A DNA stretch of 64,000 bases, from NCBI GenBank assembly GCA_016521575.1, contig JAEKDP010000002.1, positions 534,098 through 598,097 of the forward strand, read 5' to 3'. Below the pieces are notes generated by a model. The model saw nothing but the letters and a program-made list of their open reading frames with translations, was not told the DNA's origin and ran no database searches. Below, piece by piece: positions 35,147-44,380 of this stretch. Each line of letters begins with the position of its first letter. The stretch's first letter is position 1. The position numbers and the translations under genes are program-made. Origin of the DNA: Rhodobacteraceae bacterium F11138. Lineage in GTDB: Bacteria; Pseudomonadota; Alphaproteobacteria; Rhodobacterales; Rhodobacteraceae.

Positions 35147-35728
35147 ATGGTTCGTCTCTCCAAATTTATCGCCATATCCCTGGTCGCCGGGCTTGGCCTT
35201 GCTGCTCCGTCTGCTCTTCTGGCTCAAGATGCCTCGACAATGTCCGCCGAAGAGATCGCCGATGCCTTCAAGAAACAGAAAACGCGCGGCCTGGTGATCG
35301 TGCCGACGACACAGGACGCCAGCACCGCAGACACCGCCAACAGCACCAGTGTCGCGCCCACCGCGGCCATGGAATACACCGCCGTCAACCCCGAGGATCA
35401 GGTCAATATCCAGATCGCGTTCGATTTCGACAGCGCCGCGCTGCGCGAGGATCAGAAAGTCAAACTGGCCACGCTGTGCAACGTGATGAAATCGGTCGAT
35501 GTGTCGGTGTTCCAGATCGTCGGGCATACCGACAGCGCCGGCAGCGCGGCCTATAACGAACGCCTGTCCCTGCTGCGCGCCGAAGAGGTCAAGCATCATC
35601 TGGCCAACGACTGCGGCATCCCCGAAAACCGGCTGCAAGCCATCGGTATGGGCGAAAGCGCGCCTCTTGACGACGCCAACCCGCGCGCCGACTCCAACCG
35701 CCGGGTCGAATTCCAGGCGCTGGGATAA
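35147..35728 (+). CDS. Small OmpA-domain peptidoglycan-binding protein
   Basis: 193-residue exported protein with a signal peptide (SKFIAISLVAGLGLAAPSALLA). A low-complexity linker follows, then an OmpA C-terminal domain (about 88-193) with the start IQIAFDFDSAALR, the loop IVGHTDSAGSAAYNERLSLLRAEEVKHHL and the end NRRVEF. It should bind diaminopimelate-type peptidoglycan in the periplasm. The ATG at 35147 has AAGGA upstream. The PpkA-type kinase gene follows after 49 bases on the same strand, so the two probably form one unit and may share a T6SS function. Confidence 0.88.
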   Translation: MVRLSKFIAISLVAGLGLAAPSALLAQDASTMSAEEIADAFKKQKTRGLVIVPTTQDASTADTANSTSVAPTAAMEYTAVNPEDQVNIQIAFDFDSAALREDQKVKLATLCNVMKSVDVSVFQIVGHTDSAGSAAYNERLSLLRAEEVKHHLANDCGIPENRLQAIGMGESAPLDDANPRADSNRRVEFQALG

Positions 35729-35777
35729 GATCGCTGCGCAGCACTGCAACAGCTGAGACGGGAAAGGGGCGCCTGGC

Positions 35778-37940
35778 ATGATGGACTCGCGCCCCACTGA
35801 TGCTTTTCAGCCCGGCGAATTGCTGAACAACACCTACCGGATCGAGGCCCTGCTGGGCCGGGGCGGCACATCCGATGTCTATCGCGCCCGCAGCGAGATT
35901 TCGGGACGGTTGGTCGCGCTCAAGGTTTTGAAGTCCGAATTTTCCGGCAATGACGACTATCTGGTCCTGCTGACCCGCGAAGAGGAAATCCGCGAAGTCC
36001 GGCACGACGCCGTCGTGCGGTATTCCGAAAATCACCGCACGCAAGACGGGCATGTCTATCTGCTGATGGATTATGTCGAAGGCCCCGGCCTGGACCGGAT
36101 GCTGAAACAGGGCCCCATGTCCGCCGATGATCTGCTGATCGTCTGCCGCCGCGTGGCCGAGGGGCTGGAAGCCGCGCATCGCCGCAATATCGTGCATCGC
36201 GACCTTAGCCCGGACAACATCATCCTGCGCGATGGTGATCCGGCACAGGCCGTCATCATAGATTTCGGTATCGCAAAGGACACGAACCCCGGGGCCGAAA
36301 CCATCGTCGGCAACGAATTTGCCGGAAAATACGCCTATGCCGCGCCGGAGCAGCTGAATGGCCAGACCGACGCGCGCTCGGACATCTATTCCCTGGGCGC
36401 GCTGCTGTTGGCGAATTTTCGCGGCGCATCCCCGGACATCGGGAAAAATCCGATGGAGGTTGTCCAGAAAAAGAGCGAGCCGCTGAATACCGACGGCGTC
36501 CCGGAACCCCTGAAAACCTTGATCGACCGCATGACGGATCCGCTTCCGGATCAGCGGTTTCAAAGCGCCGCCGAGGTGCTGGACCATTTGCGTGGCTCCG
36601 GGGCCGCCGCCGCGCCCGGGATCGATCCGGACGCCACCGTCATTGCCCCGCCACCACGCGGCGGCGGCGATACCGCCGCCCCGAAAACCGCCCCGGCACC
36701 AAGCCGACCCGCAGAGAACACACGCAAGCCCCGCGGCGGGCTCATCGCACTGATCGCGGTGCTGATTCTGGCCCTGGGTGGGGTCGGCGGTTATTTTTCC
36801 GGCGCGTTCGACAGCCTGTTGGGGCCAACATACCCGGTGGCGGAACCGTTTTCGCTGATCGTCGAAACCCCCAAGGACGGCACCCCCAGCGCCGTGGGCA
36901 ATGTTCCGGATCAGGACGTCCAAGCGGCAGTGACCCAGTTGATGGCGCAACAATCGGGACGCGCGGAACTGACCCTGGCAACGGGTGCTATTTCGGACGA
37001 TTGGGGCGCCGATGTTCTGGCAATTCTCGATCGGTTGCGCCCTCTCGACAGCTGGCGTCTGGTGGTCAATGACAATTCTGCACGGGTCTCGGGCGAGACC
37101 GCTGATCCGGCGCTGCATGACAGGATCACCGCCGCATTTGACGATGGGCTGCCCGGTGCGTTGGAAGGCGAGGTCGAGATCGCCCTGAAGCCGGTTTTCT
37201 TGCCCACCGCAACGGTGAGTGATCTGCTCGAAGAAACCGCCGATTGCGGTCCGCTGGCCCTGCCCGGGTCAACGCCCGTCGGTTTCGGGCCGCAAAGCGA
37301 TCTGGTCGTGACGGGCAAGGTGGCCGAGACCGCAACCCGCGTCCGCCTGTTTGACGCCCTGCGCGAACTGGCCGGCGAGCGGAACGTCATTCTGGACGTC
37401 GAGGTCCTGAATCCGACACTGTGCCTGATCGAAAGCCATCTGCCCGATGCCCCGCCCGGTGGGGTCGGCGTGGATTTCATCGTCGGCGACCGCAATGAAC
37501 CCAACCCCTCGGGTCGGTTCTTTGTCGGCGAAAACCCGGTGATCGACATTGTTCTGCCTGCCGACATGACGGATGGCTATCTGACGGTCTCGATTCTGGA
37601 CGTGTCGGGAAACGTGTTCCATTTGTTGCCCAATCTGAACCGGCAGGACAACTCGATCGCGGCGCTTCGGCAGGGGCAGACGGGCGAGGTCGATGTCCGC
37701 GTGGCCTATGATCTGGAGGAAGCGGCCCAGAATGGGCGGTTGGCGTTCCGGGTCGATGACAGCACCCTGGGCAAAAGCAAGGTGATTGTGCTGCATTCCG
37801 CAAAACCACTGTTTGACGGGCTCAGGCCCACATCGGAATCCGCCGTGGGATACGCGCGCGCCCTGCAGGACAATTTCGAAGCGGATCGGAACAGCATCCT
37901 GTCGCTGGACAGTCGGATTCTGGAAACGGCGCGCCCCTGA
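35778..37940 (+). CDS. ppkA: PpkA-type transmembrane Ser/Thr protein kinase of the T6SS
   Basis: 720-residue Hanks-type kinase. The cytoplasmic kinase domain (about 20-272) has the Gly loop LLGRGGTSDVY, lysine 49 in VALKVLK, HRDLSPDN (140-147) and DFGIAK (162-167). One transmembrane helix follows at about 320-341. The periplasmic part ends in a region (about 560-690) resembling the DUF4384 domain of T6SS kinases. By analogy with Pseudomonas and Agrobacterium, it should phosphorylate Fha or TssL to switch secretion on. It converges with pppA, their stops lying 15 bases apart. Confidence 0.92.
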   Translation: MMDSRPTDAFQPGELLNNTYRIEALLGRGGTSDVYRARSEISGRLVALKVLKSEFSGNDDYLVLLTREEEIREVRHDAVVRYSENHRTQDGHVYLLMDYVEGPGLDRMLKQGPMSADDLLIVCRRVAEGLEAAHRRNIVHRDLSPDNIILRDGDPAQAVIIDFGIAKDTNPGAETIVGNEFAGKYAYAAPEQLNGQTDARSDIYSLGALLLANFRGASPDIGKNPMEVVQKKSEPLNTDGVPEPLKTLIDRMTDPLPDQRFQSAAEVLDHLRGSGAAAAPGIDPDATVIAPPPRGGGDTAAPKTAPAPSRPAENTRKPRGGLIALIAVLILALGGVGGYFSGAFDSLLGPTYPVAEPFSLIVETPKDGTPSAVGNVPDQDVQAAVTQLMAQQSGRAELTLATGAISDDWGADVLAILDRLRPLDSWRLVVNDNSARVSGETADPALHDRITAAFDDGLPGALEGEVEIALKPVFLPTATVSDLLEETADCGPLALPGSTPVGFGPQSDLVVTGKVAETATRVRLFDALRELAGERNVILDVEVLNPTLCLIESHLPDAPPGGVGVDFIVGDRNEPNPSGRFFVGENPVIDIVLPADMTDGYLTVSILDVSGNVFHLLPNLNRQDNSIAALRQGQTGEVDVRVAYDLEEAAQNGRLAFRVDDSTLGKSKVIVLHSAKPLFDGLRPTSESAVGYARALQDNFEADRNSILSLDSRILETARP

Positions 37941-37955
37941 ACAGGCGTCGGACCA

Positions 37956-38678
37956 TCAGGCGACGTCCAGAACGATCACCGTAATGTTGTCCGCGCCACC
38001 ACCGTCCAGCGCGATCTGAATCAAATGATCCGCCACGGTTTCAATCGGCAGCCTGTTCAGGGCGTCTTGCAGAATGGAAAACGTGGCATATTTCGTCAGC
38101 CCGTCCGAACACAGAAGAAATCTGTCGCCCGGCCGAACCTCGCCACGCACCTTGTCCAGTTCCAGCTCATCGCCGACCCCGACAGCGCGGGTAATCGCGT
38201 TGGATTGCGGATGCTGCTCGGCCTCATCCCAGCTCATCCGGCCCGCCAGGACCAACTCGGCCACCGCTGAATGATCGGTCGTCAGCATCTCGATCACCCC
38301 ATCGCGCAGGCGATAGATCCGGCTGTCGCCTGCCCAGAGGCCGACAAAATGCCCGTTGGACAACATCAACGCGGCCACAGTCGCCCCGATGAGCCCGCGC
38401 CCGCGGTCTTCGGCTTCTTTCAGGATGATCCGATGCGCGGACTGGATGGCGTTGCGCAAGGCATGCATCCGCGCGGTCGGATCAAGGCCGCCTGGGATCA
38501 TCGCGATTGTGTCGGCGATCAGGCGACTGGCGAAATCACCAGCGTCGTGCCCGCCCATGCCATCCGACACCACCCAGAGGTCCTGTTCGGGCAGGGCCAG
38601 GACCGAATCCTCGTTGACCTTGCGTTTCAGGCCGACATGCGATTTGGCATTATAGCGGATGTCGCGCCGTTCGTTCAT
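37956..38678 (-). CDS. pppA: PppA-type PP2C Ser/Thr phosphatase of the T6SS
   Basis: 240-residue PP2C-family metal-dependent phosphatase. The metal motifs are RKVNEDSVLAL, LWVVSDGMGGHDAGDFAS (about 34-51), FLLCSDGLTKY and the final DNITVIVLD. It should reverse phosphorylation by the kinase encoded convergently. I chose the ATG at 38678, which overlaps the tagF stop by 4 bases; the longer frame reads through tagF in another phase. It is the last gene of the T6SS operon. Confidence 0.92.
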   Translation of the reverse strand: MNERRDIRYNAKSHVGLKRKVNEDSVLALPEQDLWVVSDGMGGHDAGDFASRLIADTIAMIPGGLDPTARMHALRNAIQSAHRIILKEAEDRGRGLIGATVAALMLSNGHFVGLWAGDSRIYRLRDGVIEMLTTDHSAVAELVLAGRMSWDEAEQHPQSNAITRAVGVGDELELDKVRGEVRPGDRFLLCSDGLTKYATFSILQDALNRLPIETVADHLIQIALDGGGADNITVIVLDVA

Positions 38679-39355
38679 GTGATCTCTGCCCCGCCCTGCC
38701 ACATCCGAGCCTCCATCTGAAACAGCCCCTGCAGGTCCCCGCCCTGGGGTAAGCCCTCGCACACCAGCAGCCGATGGGCACCGTCGACCACGGCGCTCCA
38801 CAGGCTGGGCTGGCGGCTGTGCTGTGCCAGCAACCCTGCGGCCAGCGGCGCAAGCATTCCCTGCGTGCCGCTGCTCAGAACCAACCTTGACCCCGCTTGG
38901 GCCATGCGGGCATTTCGGCGTGACTGCGGCGTGGACATGCCCGCCAGCCGATCGGCCAGACGGTCCCGGGTCATGCTGTCTTCCAGCGCGTCCAACGCCA
39001 GTTCTTCGAGCTGTTCAAACAGGGGTTCTTCGCTGAAATGGTCCAACTGCGCCGGTCCCGGAGTCGCCGCCACCGCCGCCAGCGTCAGTGGAAAACGGCG
39101 CCCGACCCTATCGACCGACGGCATCAGAACACCGATCACCTTGTCCGGTCCGGCCAACCCCGCCGACAGGGTGAACCGCCAGATCGGGGCCGACATATAA
39201 TGCGCATCCCATTCCTCGCCCAAGGCGGATTGACCTGCAAGCAGAGCATTCTGCAACCAGCCGTCCCAGACCGAAACAAACCCCGGCGGCGGATTCAACC
39301 GGAAGAAATCGCCGACTGACGGCATCTTGCCGAATGCACCGAACCCCGCCCCCAT
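38675..39355 (-). CDS. tagF: T6SS-associated protein TagF
   Basis: 226-residue member of the TagF (BMA_A0400-like) family. It has the typical N-terminus FGKMPSVGDFFRLNPPPGFVSVWDGWLQ and the following WRFTLSAGLAGPDKVIGVLMPSVDRVGRRFPLT. TagF represses T6SS assembly post-translationally in Pseudomonas, and in Agrobacterium it is fused to PppA. Here TagF and PppA are separate but overlap by 4 bases. Its start codon overlaps the tssM stop (TAATG). Confidence 0.92.
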   Translation of the reverse strand: MGAGFGAFGKMPSVGDFFRLNPPPGFVSVWDGWLQNALLAGQSALGEEWDAHYMSAPIWRFTLSAGLAGPDKVIGVLMPSVDRVGRRFPLTLAAVAATPGPAQLDHFSEEPLFEQLEELALDALEDSMTRDRLADRLAGMSTPQSRRNARMAQAGSRLVLSSGTQGMLAPLAAGLLAQHSRQPSLWSAVVDGAHRLLVCEGLPQGGDLQGLFQMEARMWQGGAEIT

Positions 39356-42300
39356 TACATCGACTTCGGGCAGCTGAACTTGACCAGTGCAGGCAGGGCA
39401 AAGGGGTTCAGAACCGAGCCCGACTGCAACTGGAATATCGCGATCCTGCCGCCCACGTTGAAAATCACGCGTTTGCGATCCGACACATTGGTACGACGGA
39501 CTTCGGCCGCGTCCAGCAACCGGAACCAGCCCCAGGGACCATCCCGCGACAAGGTGCTTTCGATGTTCTTCTTGTCCGGCTGAAAGTTGATCCGGGCCAG
39601 CCCGACAGATCCGGGCCAGGTCACGGCAACCGGGTTCGGTTGCCCACCGCGATGAGCGAATTCGACCTTCTGCCCGTCGATTTCCAGACTGACCGATTTC
39701 GCCTTGGGGTCCAGCGCCTCGGGCGTGATCTGAAACTGCACCGCCGGGGTCGGGCCCGCATTGAAGAACGCATCACGGATTTCCGCCGCGAACTGCATTT
39801 GTTCCAGCACCGCCTGAGAGATGCCCAAATCGACATCATTCACCCGTTTCCAGGACCAGGGCCGGGTGCGCGTATCGACGAATTTGAGCAGATGGTCGTT
39901 GAAAAAGCTGTCGATCAACCCTTGCGGGGCAAACAGCTTGGCGAAATCCTGCATCGCCACGTCGGCCCGCGCACGTCGGTTGAACGGGTATCGGTCATTC
40001 AGCGCCTGGGTACAAAACGGCAGGACATTGGCCTGCCAGGCCGCGTTGATCGACGCGCGCGTGCCATCCGCCGTGATCCCCGATGAGCCGGTCGTGATCT
40101 GAGACGCCCAGCGTTGGATCGGCCCGTCTATGCGGCTGGCGGCCTGCTGGAATTGCAGTATGGCCTGCCCGCCCTCGGCACCGCCGCTCACGCCGCTGAA
40201 CGACATCTTGTTCAGTTGCTGATATACATCGGTCAGCACACCCATCAACTGATCCAACTGCGATGGCTGGCCATCCGGGCGCTCAACCAATTGATGCAGC
40301 CATTCAAAGCGTTCTTCGACATAGGCCCCCGGCGGTTTCGGGGGTTCGCCGGTATTTGACGCCGCGGCGCGGGACAGCGCACTCAGCATGATCTGGGCCT
40401 GCGCGCTGAGCGTCGAGCGGGACTCAATGGCCGCAACCGCCGCCGCGCCCGAGGTCAGTTCGCTGGTATCCACCACCGAACGCTCTTCGGTCAGGCGGGT
40501 TTCCCTGGAGATCTCGGTCAGGATATTGACGATGGGCGACGTCGGACCCGAAAGGACATTGGTGACTTCCACAGCATGGGACAGGCTTTCCATGGGCACG
40601 ATATCAATATCGCCCAGAATGGCGTCATACCGCGCGATGAAGTCGTTGTAATACAGATCCAGCACATCCCGGCTGAGCGCCAGAAGCGCCGCGTCTGTCT
40701 GTTCCGCCTCGCCGCGTGGACCCAAGACCCAGCTTTCCCGCGCCACCCGTGCAGCCACGCCGACAGCTTCGTTCAGGAATACATTGTTGAAGCCGTCATA
40801 GGTGAAAATACCCTCCACCCCTTCGTTCAGAGGTTTGCCGGACGAGCGCACCAGAACTCGTTGCACCGCCGGCCCACCGGCTTCGGTGATGCGCCATTTC
40901 GGCAGGGCAACCGCCTGGGGGCTGTTGATGATGCCATTGTAAACCCGTTGTGCCAGCGGCATTTCCGACAACAGCCCCTGCACCTGATCCACCAGCGGAC
41001 CGTTCAGCGCGATTTCTTCCATCGGTTGCGACAGCAGCGCGTCCAGATGATCGGCCAGATCGTTCCGCAGCTGATCCCGGCCCGGCCCCGCAAAGGCCAG
41101 CGACCAGTCGATCTGCATCCATTCCTTGACCAGATCCGCATTCATCGGCCCCTGCAGACCCAGCATGAGATAGATCTTGAGCGCCTCATACAGCAGTTCG
41201 GGGTTGTTCATGTTGGCGCTGATCTGTTCTTCGAGACGCAGCAGAAGGCGTGGCAACAGACGCTGGTTCAGCGCCGCGCGATAGGTCTGGGCTGCCTGCG
41301 TGCCAATCACCTCGCCCTGATACAGCCCATAGGTCACCCGCCGTTCAGGATCGGGATCGGACAGAACCGGATTGCCCGGCATGTCGCGCAAGGTGTTCAG
41401 CGCCGCCACCACCGGCGGCAAATCCGTATCCCCGACCGGGCTGGGCGGCAGGGTCGCGGCGGCGGCCTGATAGGCCTGAACGTGTTCTTCCGCCTGGGCC
41501 AGAATTTCGGCATTGCCCAAATAGCTGCGCACCCACAGCGTGCCGGTGGTCAGCGCCACCAGGATGGTTGCGGCAATCGCGCCCCTTCTGGCCCAGCGAT
41601 AGCGCCGTTCGACCTTGTCATCGGATGAAACCAGCCCCGCTTCGGGGAAAACCACCTGTTCAAACAGCCGGGTCAGAAAAAACGACCGCCCGGTGCCCTG
41701 CCCTGTGCCGATCGCCTGACGTCCGATACCGAACGTCTGCGCCATGTTCAGCATCAACCGATCGATCGGCGTGCCTTCTTGCGTTCCCGAGGTAAAATAG
41801 ACCCCGCGCAACATATGACGATGCTGATAGCGGTTGTCTTGAAACACTTCGTTCAGGAACTCGCGCGCCACCCCCCGCATGGATGCCACCTGGCTGGGGA
41901 AACCCGCAACCAGGGCGCGGCGCTGATGGTCGGTCTCGGTCTGCATCCGTTCCAGGGACTGGGCATTCAGCCGGGACAGCAACAGCGCGAATTCGTCATC
42001 GAACGACCCCATCGGCGAGGCTTCGCTGCGGCTGCTGTCCAAAGGCAGGGTGAAACCCCAGACCTGTTCGCGATCCTCCTTGCCAAGATTGTCGTGGAAT
42101 TCCGAGAACCCCGCGATCAGGTCGGCCTTGGTAAACAGGACATAGACGGGAAAACGCACACCCAGGTTCTCGCGCAGCTCGTTCAGTCGCAGGCGCACGG
42201 CCTGGGCATGGCTCTTCTGTGTCACCTCGTCCTGCAGCGACAGATCGGACAGGCTGATCGCGATCATCGCGCCGTTGATCGGCTGACGTTTGCGGTACTT

Positions 42301-42924
42301 CTTGAGCAGGTTCAGAAAACCAAGCCAGGCGGCATTGTCGGCCACGCCATCGCTTTCCTGCGTGGTATAACGCCCCGCGGTGTCGATCAGCACCGCCTGA
42401 TTGGTGAACCACCAGTCACAGTTTCGCGTGCCGCCAACCCCACCAACAGCCGCCTTGCCGGTCTTGTCAGCCAACGGGAACTGCAGGCCGGAATTCACGA
42501 TCGCCGTGGTCTTGCCCGCGCCGGGGGGCCCGATCATCACATACCACGGCAGTTCGCTCAGGTGCTTGCGGCCGTTCTTGGATTTGCGCAGCGTGCTGAT
42601 GGCTGTCTTGAACTTGTCGCGCAATTCCCCCAGTTCTTCGCTGGTCGCATCATCCGGGGCGGAGTCAATGGTTTCGGCAATGTCTTCGGCCATGGTCTTG
42701 GCTTTGCGATGACGACGCCAGACGATGAAGCCGATCAACAGCAGAAAGAACAGGCAGATCCCGCTGATGGTGATCACGCGGCTGAACAGGCTTGCGAATG
42801 GTCTCCACTCGTCATTGCCGATGAAAGGCGCGAAAAACCAGGTGCACAGGGACAGGATGATCGCAACAAGGATCAGGATGGAATAGATCGACCCGAACAG
42901 GAATTTCAGCGTCTTGCGGATCAT
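39355..42924 (-). CDS. tssM: T6SS membrane complex protein TssM (IcmF)
   Basis: 1189-residue inner-membrane protein of the TssJLM-type trans-envelope complex. Two N-terminal transmembrane helices (about 10-32 and 46-68) precede a cytoplasmic NTPase-like domain with an intact Walker A GPPGAGKT (132-139). A third helix lies at about 447-467, and a long periplasmic part runs to the C-terminus, where TssJ binds in TssJ-containing systems. No TssJ lipoprotein is encoded here. The ATG overlaps the tssL stop by 4 bases. Confidence 0.96.
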   Translation of the reverse strand: MIRKTLKFLFGSIYSILILVAIILSLCTWFFAPFIGNDEWRPFASLFSRVITISGICLFFLLLIGFIVWRRHRKAKTMAEDIAETIDSAPDDATSEELGELRDKFKTAISTLRKSKNGRKHLSELPWYVMIGPPGAGKTTAIVNSGLQFPLADKTGKAAVGGVGGTRNCDWWFTNQAVLIDTAGRYTTQESDGVADNAAWLGFLNLLKKYRKRQPINGAMIAISLSDLSLQDEVTQKSHAQAVRLRLNELRENLGVRFPVYVLFTKADLIAGFSEFHDNLGKEDREQVWGFTLPLDSSRSEASPMGSFDDEFALLLSRLNAQSLERMQTETDHQRRALVAGFPSQVASMRGVAREFLNEVFQDNRYQHRHMLRGVYFTSGTQEGTPIDRLMLNMAQTFGIGRQAIGTGQGTGRSFFLTRLFEQVVFPEAGLVSSDDKVERRYRWARRGAIAATILVALTTGTLWVRSYLGNAEILAQAEEHVQAYQAAAATLPPSPVGDTDLPPVVAALNTLRDMPGNPVLSDPDPERRVTYGLYQGEVIGTQAAQTYRAALNQRLLPRLLLRLEEQISANMNNPELLYEALKIYLMLGLQGPMNADLVKEWMQIDWSLAFAGPGRDQLRNDLADHLDALLSQPMEEIALNGPLVDQVQGLLSEMPLAQRVYNGIINSPQAVALPKWRITEAGGPAVQRVLVRSSGKPLNEGVEGIFTYDGFNNVFLNEAVGVAARVARESWVLGPRGEAEQTDAALLALSRDVLDLYYNDFIARYDAILGDIDIVPMESLSHAVEVTNVLSGPTSPIVNILTEISRETRLTEERSVVDTSELTSGAAAVAAIESRSTLSAQAQIMLSALSRAAASNTGEPPKPPGAYVEERFEWLHQLVERPDGQPSQLDQLMGVLTDVYQQLNKMSFSGVSGGAEGGQAILQFQQAASRIDGPIQRWASQITTGSSGITADGTRASINAAWQANVLPFCTQALNDRYPFNRRARADVAMQDFAKLFAPQGLIDSFFNDHLLKFVDTRTRPWSWKRVNDVDLGISQAVLEQMQFAAEIRDAFFNAGPTPAVQFQITPEALDPKAKSVSLEIDGQKVEFAHRGGQPNPVAVTWPGSVGLARINFQPDKKNIESTLSRDGPWGWFRLLDAAEVRRTNVSDRKRVIFNVGGRIAIFQLQSGSVLNPFALPALVKFSCPKSM

Positions 42925-44348
42925 GTACCGTCCTCCCGCACCAGCAATACCTCGATGCGCCGGTTCTTGGCGCGTCCGGCACGGGTGCCATTGTCGGCGA
43001 TGGGTTCCTTGTCGGCCCGGCCCTCGGCCGACAGGCGCGACGGATCGTCCAGCGCGCCGGACATGCGTGCCATCACCGATTTTGCGCGCGCCAGGGACAG
43101 CGCCATGTTCGATGGAAACCGTGCCGAACGGATCGGCACATTGTCAGAGTGCCCGGCGATTATGACCGGCCCCGGCTCGTCGTTCAGCGCCCGGGCGACC
43201 CGATCGACGGGGGCGCGGAAACTGCCGGACAGCTCATCCGAGCCGGACCCGAACATGCCCGTTCCGGCAATCCGCACGATCAGCGTGTTGCCCTTCTGGA
43301 AAACCTCGACAATGCCTTCGTCGATTTCCGGTTGCAGGAAACCTTCCACCTTCTTCAACTGTTCCTCGGCCGTAGGCGCCAACGGCGGGGGCGGTGGTGG
43401 CGGCGCGCGGCGTTGCAGTTCCGCGACCGGTCCGCTGTCGATCACCGAGAGCTGGCCCACGACCCGCTCGGTCGATGTGGACAGCGCCCAGGACAGGCCG
43501 ACAAACTGTATCATCAGCACGGCGGCCGTGACCGCCACCGCAATCCAGACCACGCGCCAGACCGAACGTGGCTGAAACGGCTTGTTCTCGCCTTCCCAAT
43601 GCGGGGAAAGATCACGTTCCAGCGGACCTCTCTGGGCGCGAATGATCCGGGCCAGGGCCCCGCGGATCTGCAGATGTTTCTCTGCTCCGCCCTGCTCGAC
43701 CCTGAGACGACCTTCGAAGCCCAGCGACATGCACATGTACAGGAATTCGAGCATGTCGATATTTGCGCCGGGTTCCTTTTCCAGTCTGGCCAGCAGGTCG
43801 TAAAACCGGTCGCCGCCAACGGTTTCCCGATGGAAGGTGCCCACCATGGATTGCAGCCCCCAGCTGGACTGACCGCCCCAGGGCGTGTTCAACACCACGT
43901 CGTCCAGCGTCGCGCACAGCGCGTACCGCGCCACCTTGACCTCTTGCGCCGAAATCCCGGCCTGCAGGGCGCGGTTTTCAAATGCCCGCACCTCGGCCAC
44001 GACGCTTTGGCGCAGCTTGTCCGGATCCATGTGCTGCGCGCGGTTCCTGATGCGGCTGATCAGCGAAAACAATGTACTGGCGCAGGCGATCAGCTTGTTC
44101 ATGCCGGTCAGACTGGGCGTTGCCACGGGTGCGGATTTGCGCGCCGGGGCCTCGGCGGCCGCAGCGGCGGGCACCCCGAACGCATCAAGCGCGGGCGCGG
44201 AGGATGCCGCCGCCGGATCAGAAGCCGCCGCCGGGGCCGGTGCAGGGGGTGCCGCGGGTTGCGCCACCGGCCGACGTCCGCCCGGATTGGGCCGGATCAC
44301 CGTCTTGTCGGTGTCGTCTGGTTCTGCAAACGGGTCTTCGTCAGACAT
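42921..44348 (-). CDS. tssL: T6SS membrane protein TssL with C-terminal OmpA domain
   Basis: 475 residues. An acidic, Ala/Pro-rich N-terminal tail (about 1-75) precedes the DotU-type cytoplasmic domain (about 80-260, with RHMDPDKL-like and LRVEQGG segments), then a single transmembrane helix (VWIAVAVTAAVLMIQFVGL, about 267-285). A linker follows, then an OmpA-like peptidoglycan-binding domain (about 350-475) with VIIAGHSDNVPIRS and NRRIEVLL. This evolved TssL anchors the complex to the cell wall itself, which may compensate for the missing TssJ/TagL. The Thr-rich N-terminus (DDTDKTVIRP) is a plausible kinase target as in Agrobacterium. Confidence 0.95.
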   Translation of the reverse strand: MSDEDPFAEPDDTDKTVIRPNPGGRRPVAQPAAPPAPAPAAASDPAAASSAPALDAFGVPAAAAAEAPARKSAPVATPSLTGMNKLIACASTLFSLISRIRNRAQHMDPDKLRQSVVAEVRAFENRALQAGISAQEVKVARYALCATLDDVVLNTPWGGQSSWGLQSMVGTFHRETVGGDRFYDLLARLEKEPGANIDMLEFLYMCMSLGFEGRLRVEQGGAEKHLQIRGALARIIRAQRGPLERDLSPHWEGENKPFQPRSVWRVVWIAVAVTAAVLMIQFVGLSWALSTSTERVVGQLSVIDSGPVAELQRRAPPPPPPPLAPTAEEQLKKVEGFLQPEIDEGIVEVFQKGNTLIVRIAGTGMFGSGSDELSGSFRAPVDRVARALNDEPGPVIIAGHSDNVPIRSARFPSNMALSLARAKSVMARMSGALDDPSRLSAEGRADKEPIADNGTRAGRAKNRRIEVLLVREDGT

Positions 44349-44380
44349 GTTCTTTTCCAGTTCCCCGGCTCATCCGCCGC

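Noticed and set aside
39334-40086. A 250-codon plus-strand frame opposite the tssM 3' end
   Set aside because: Arg/Gln/Asp-rich antisense translation without any recognisable feature; the opposite strand encodes the TssM C-terminus.
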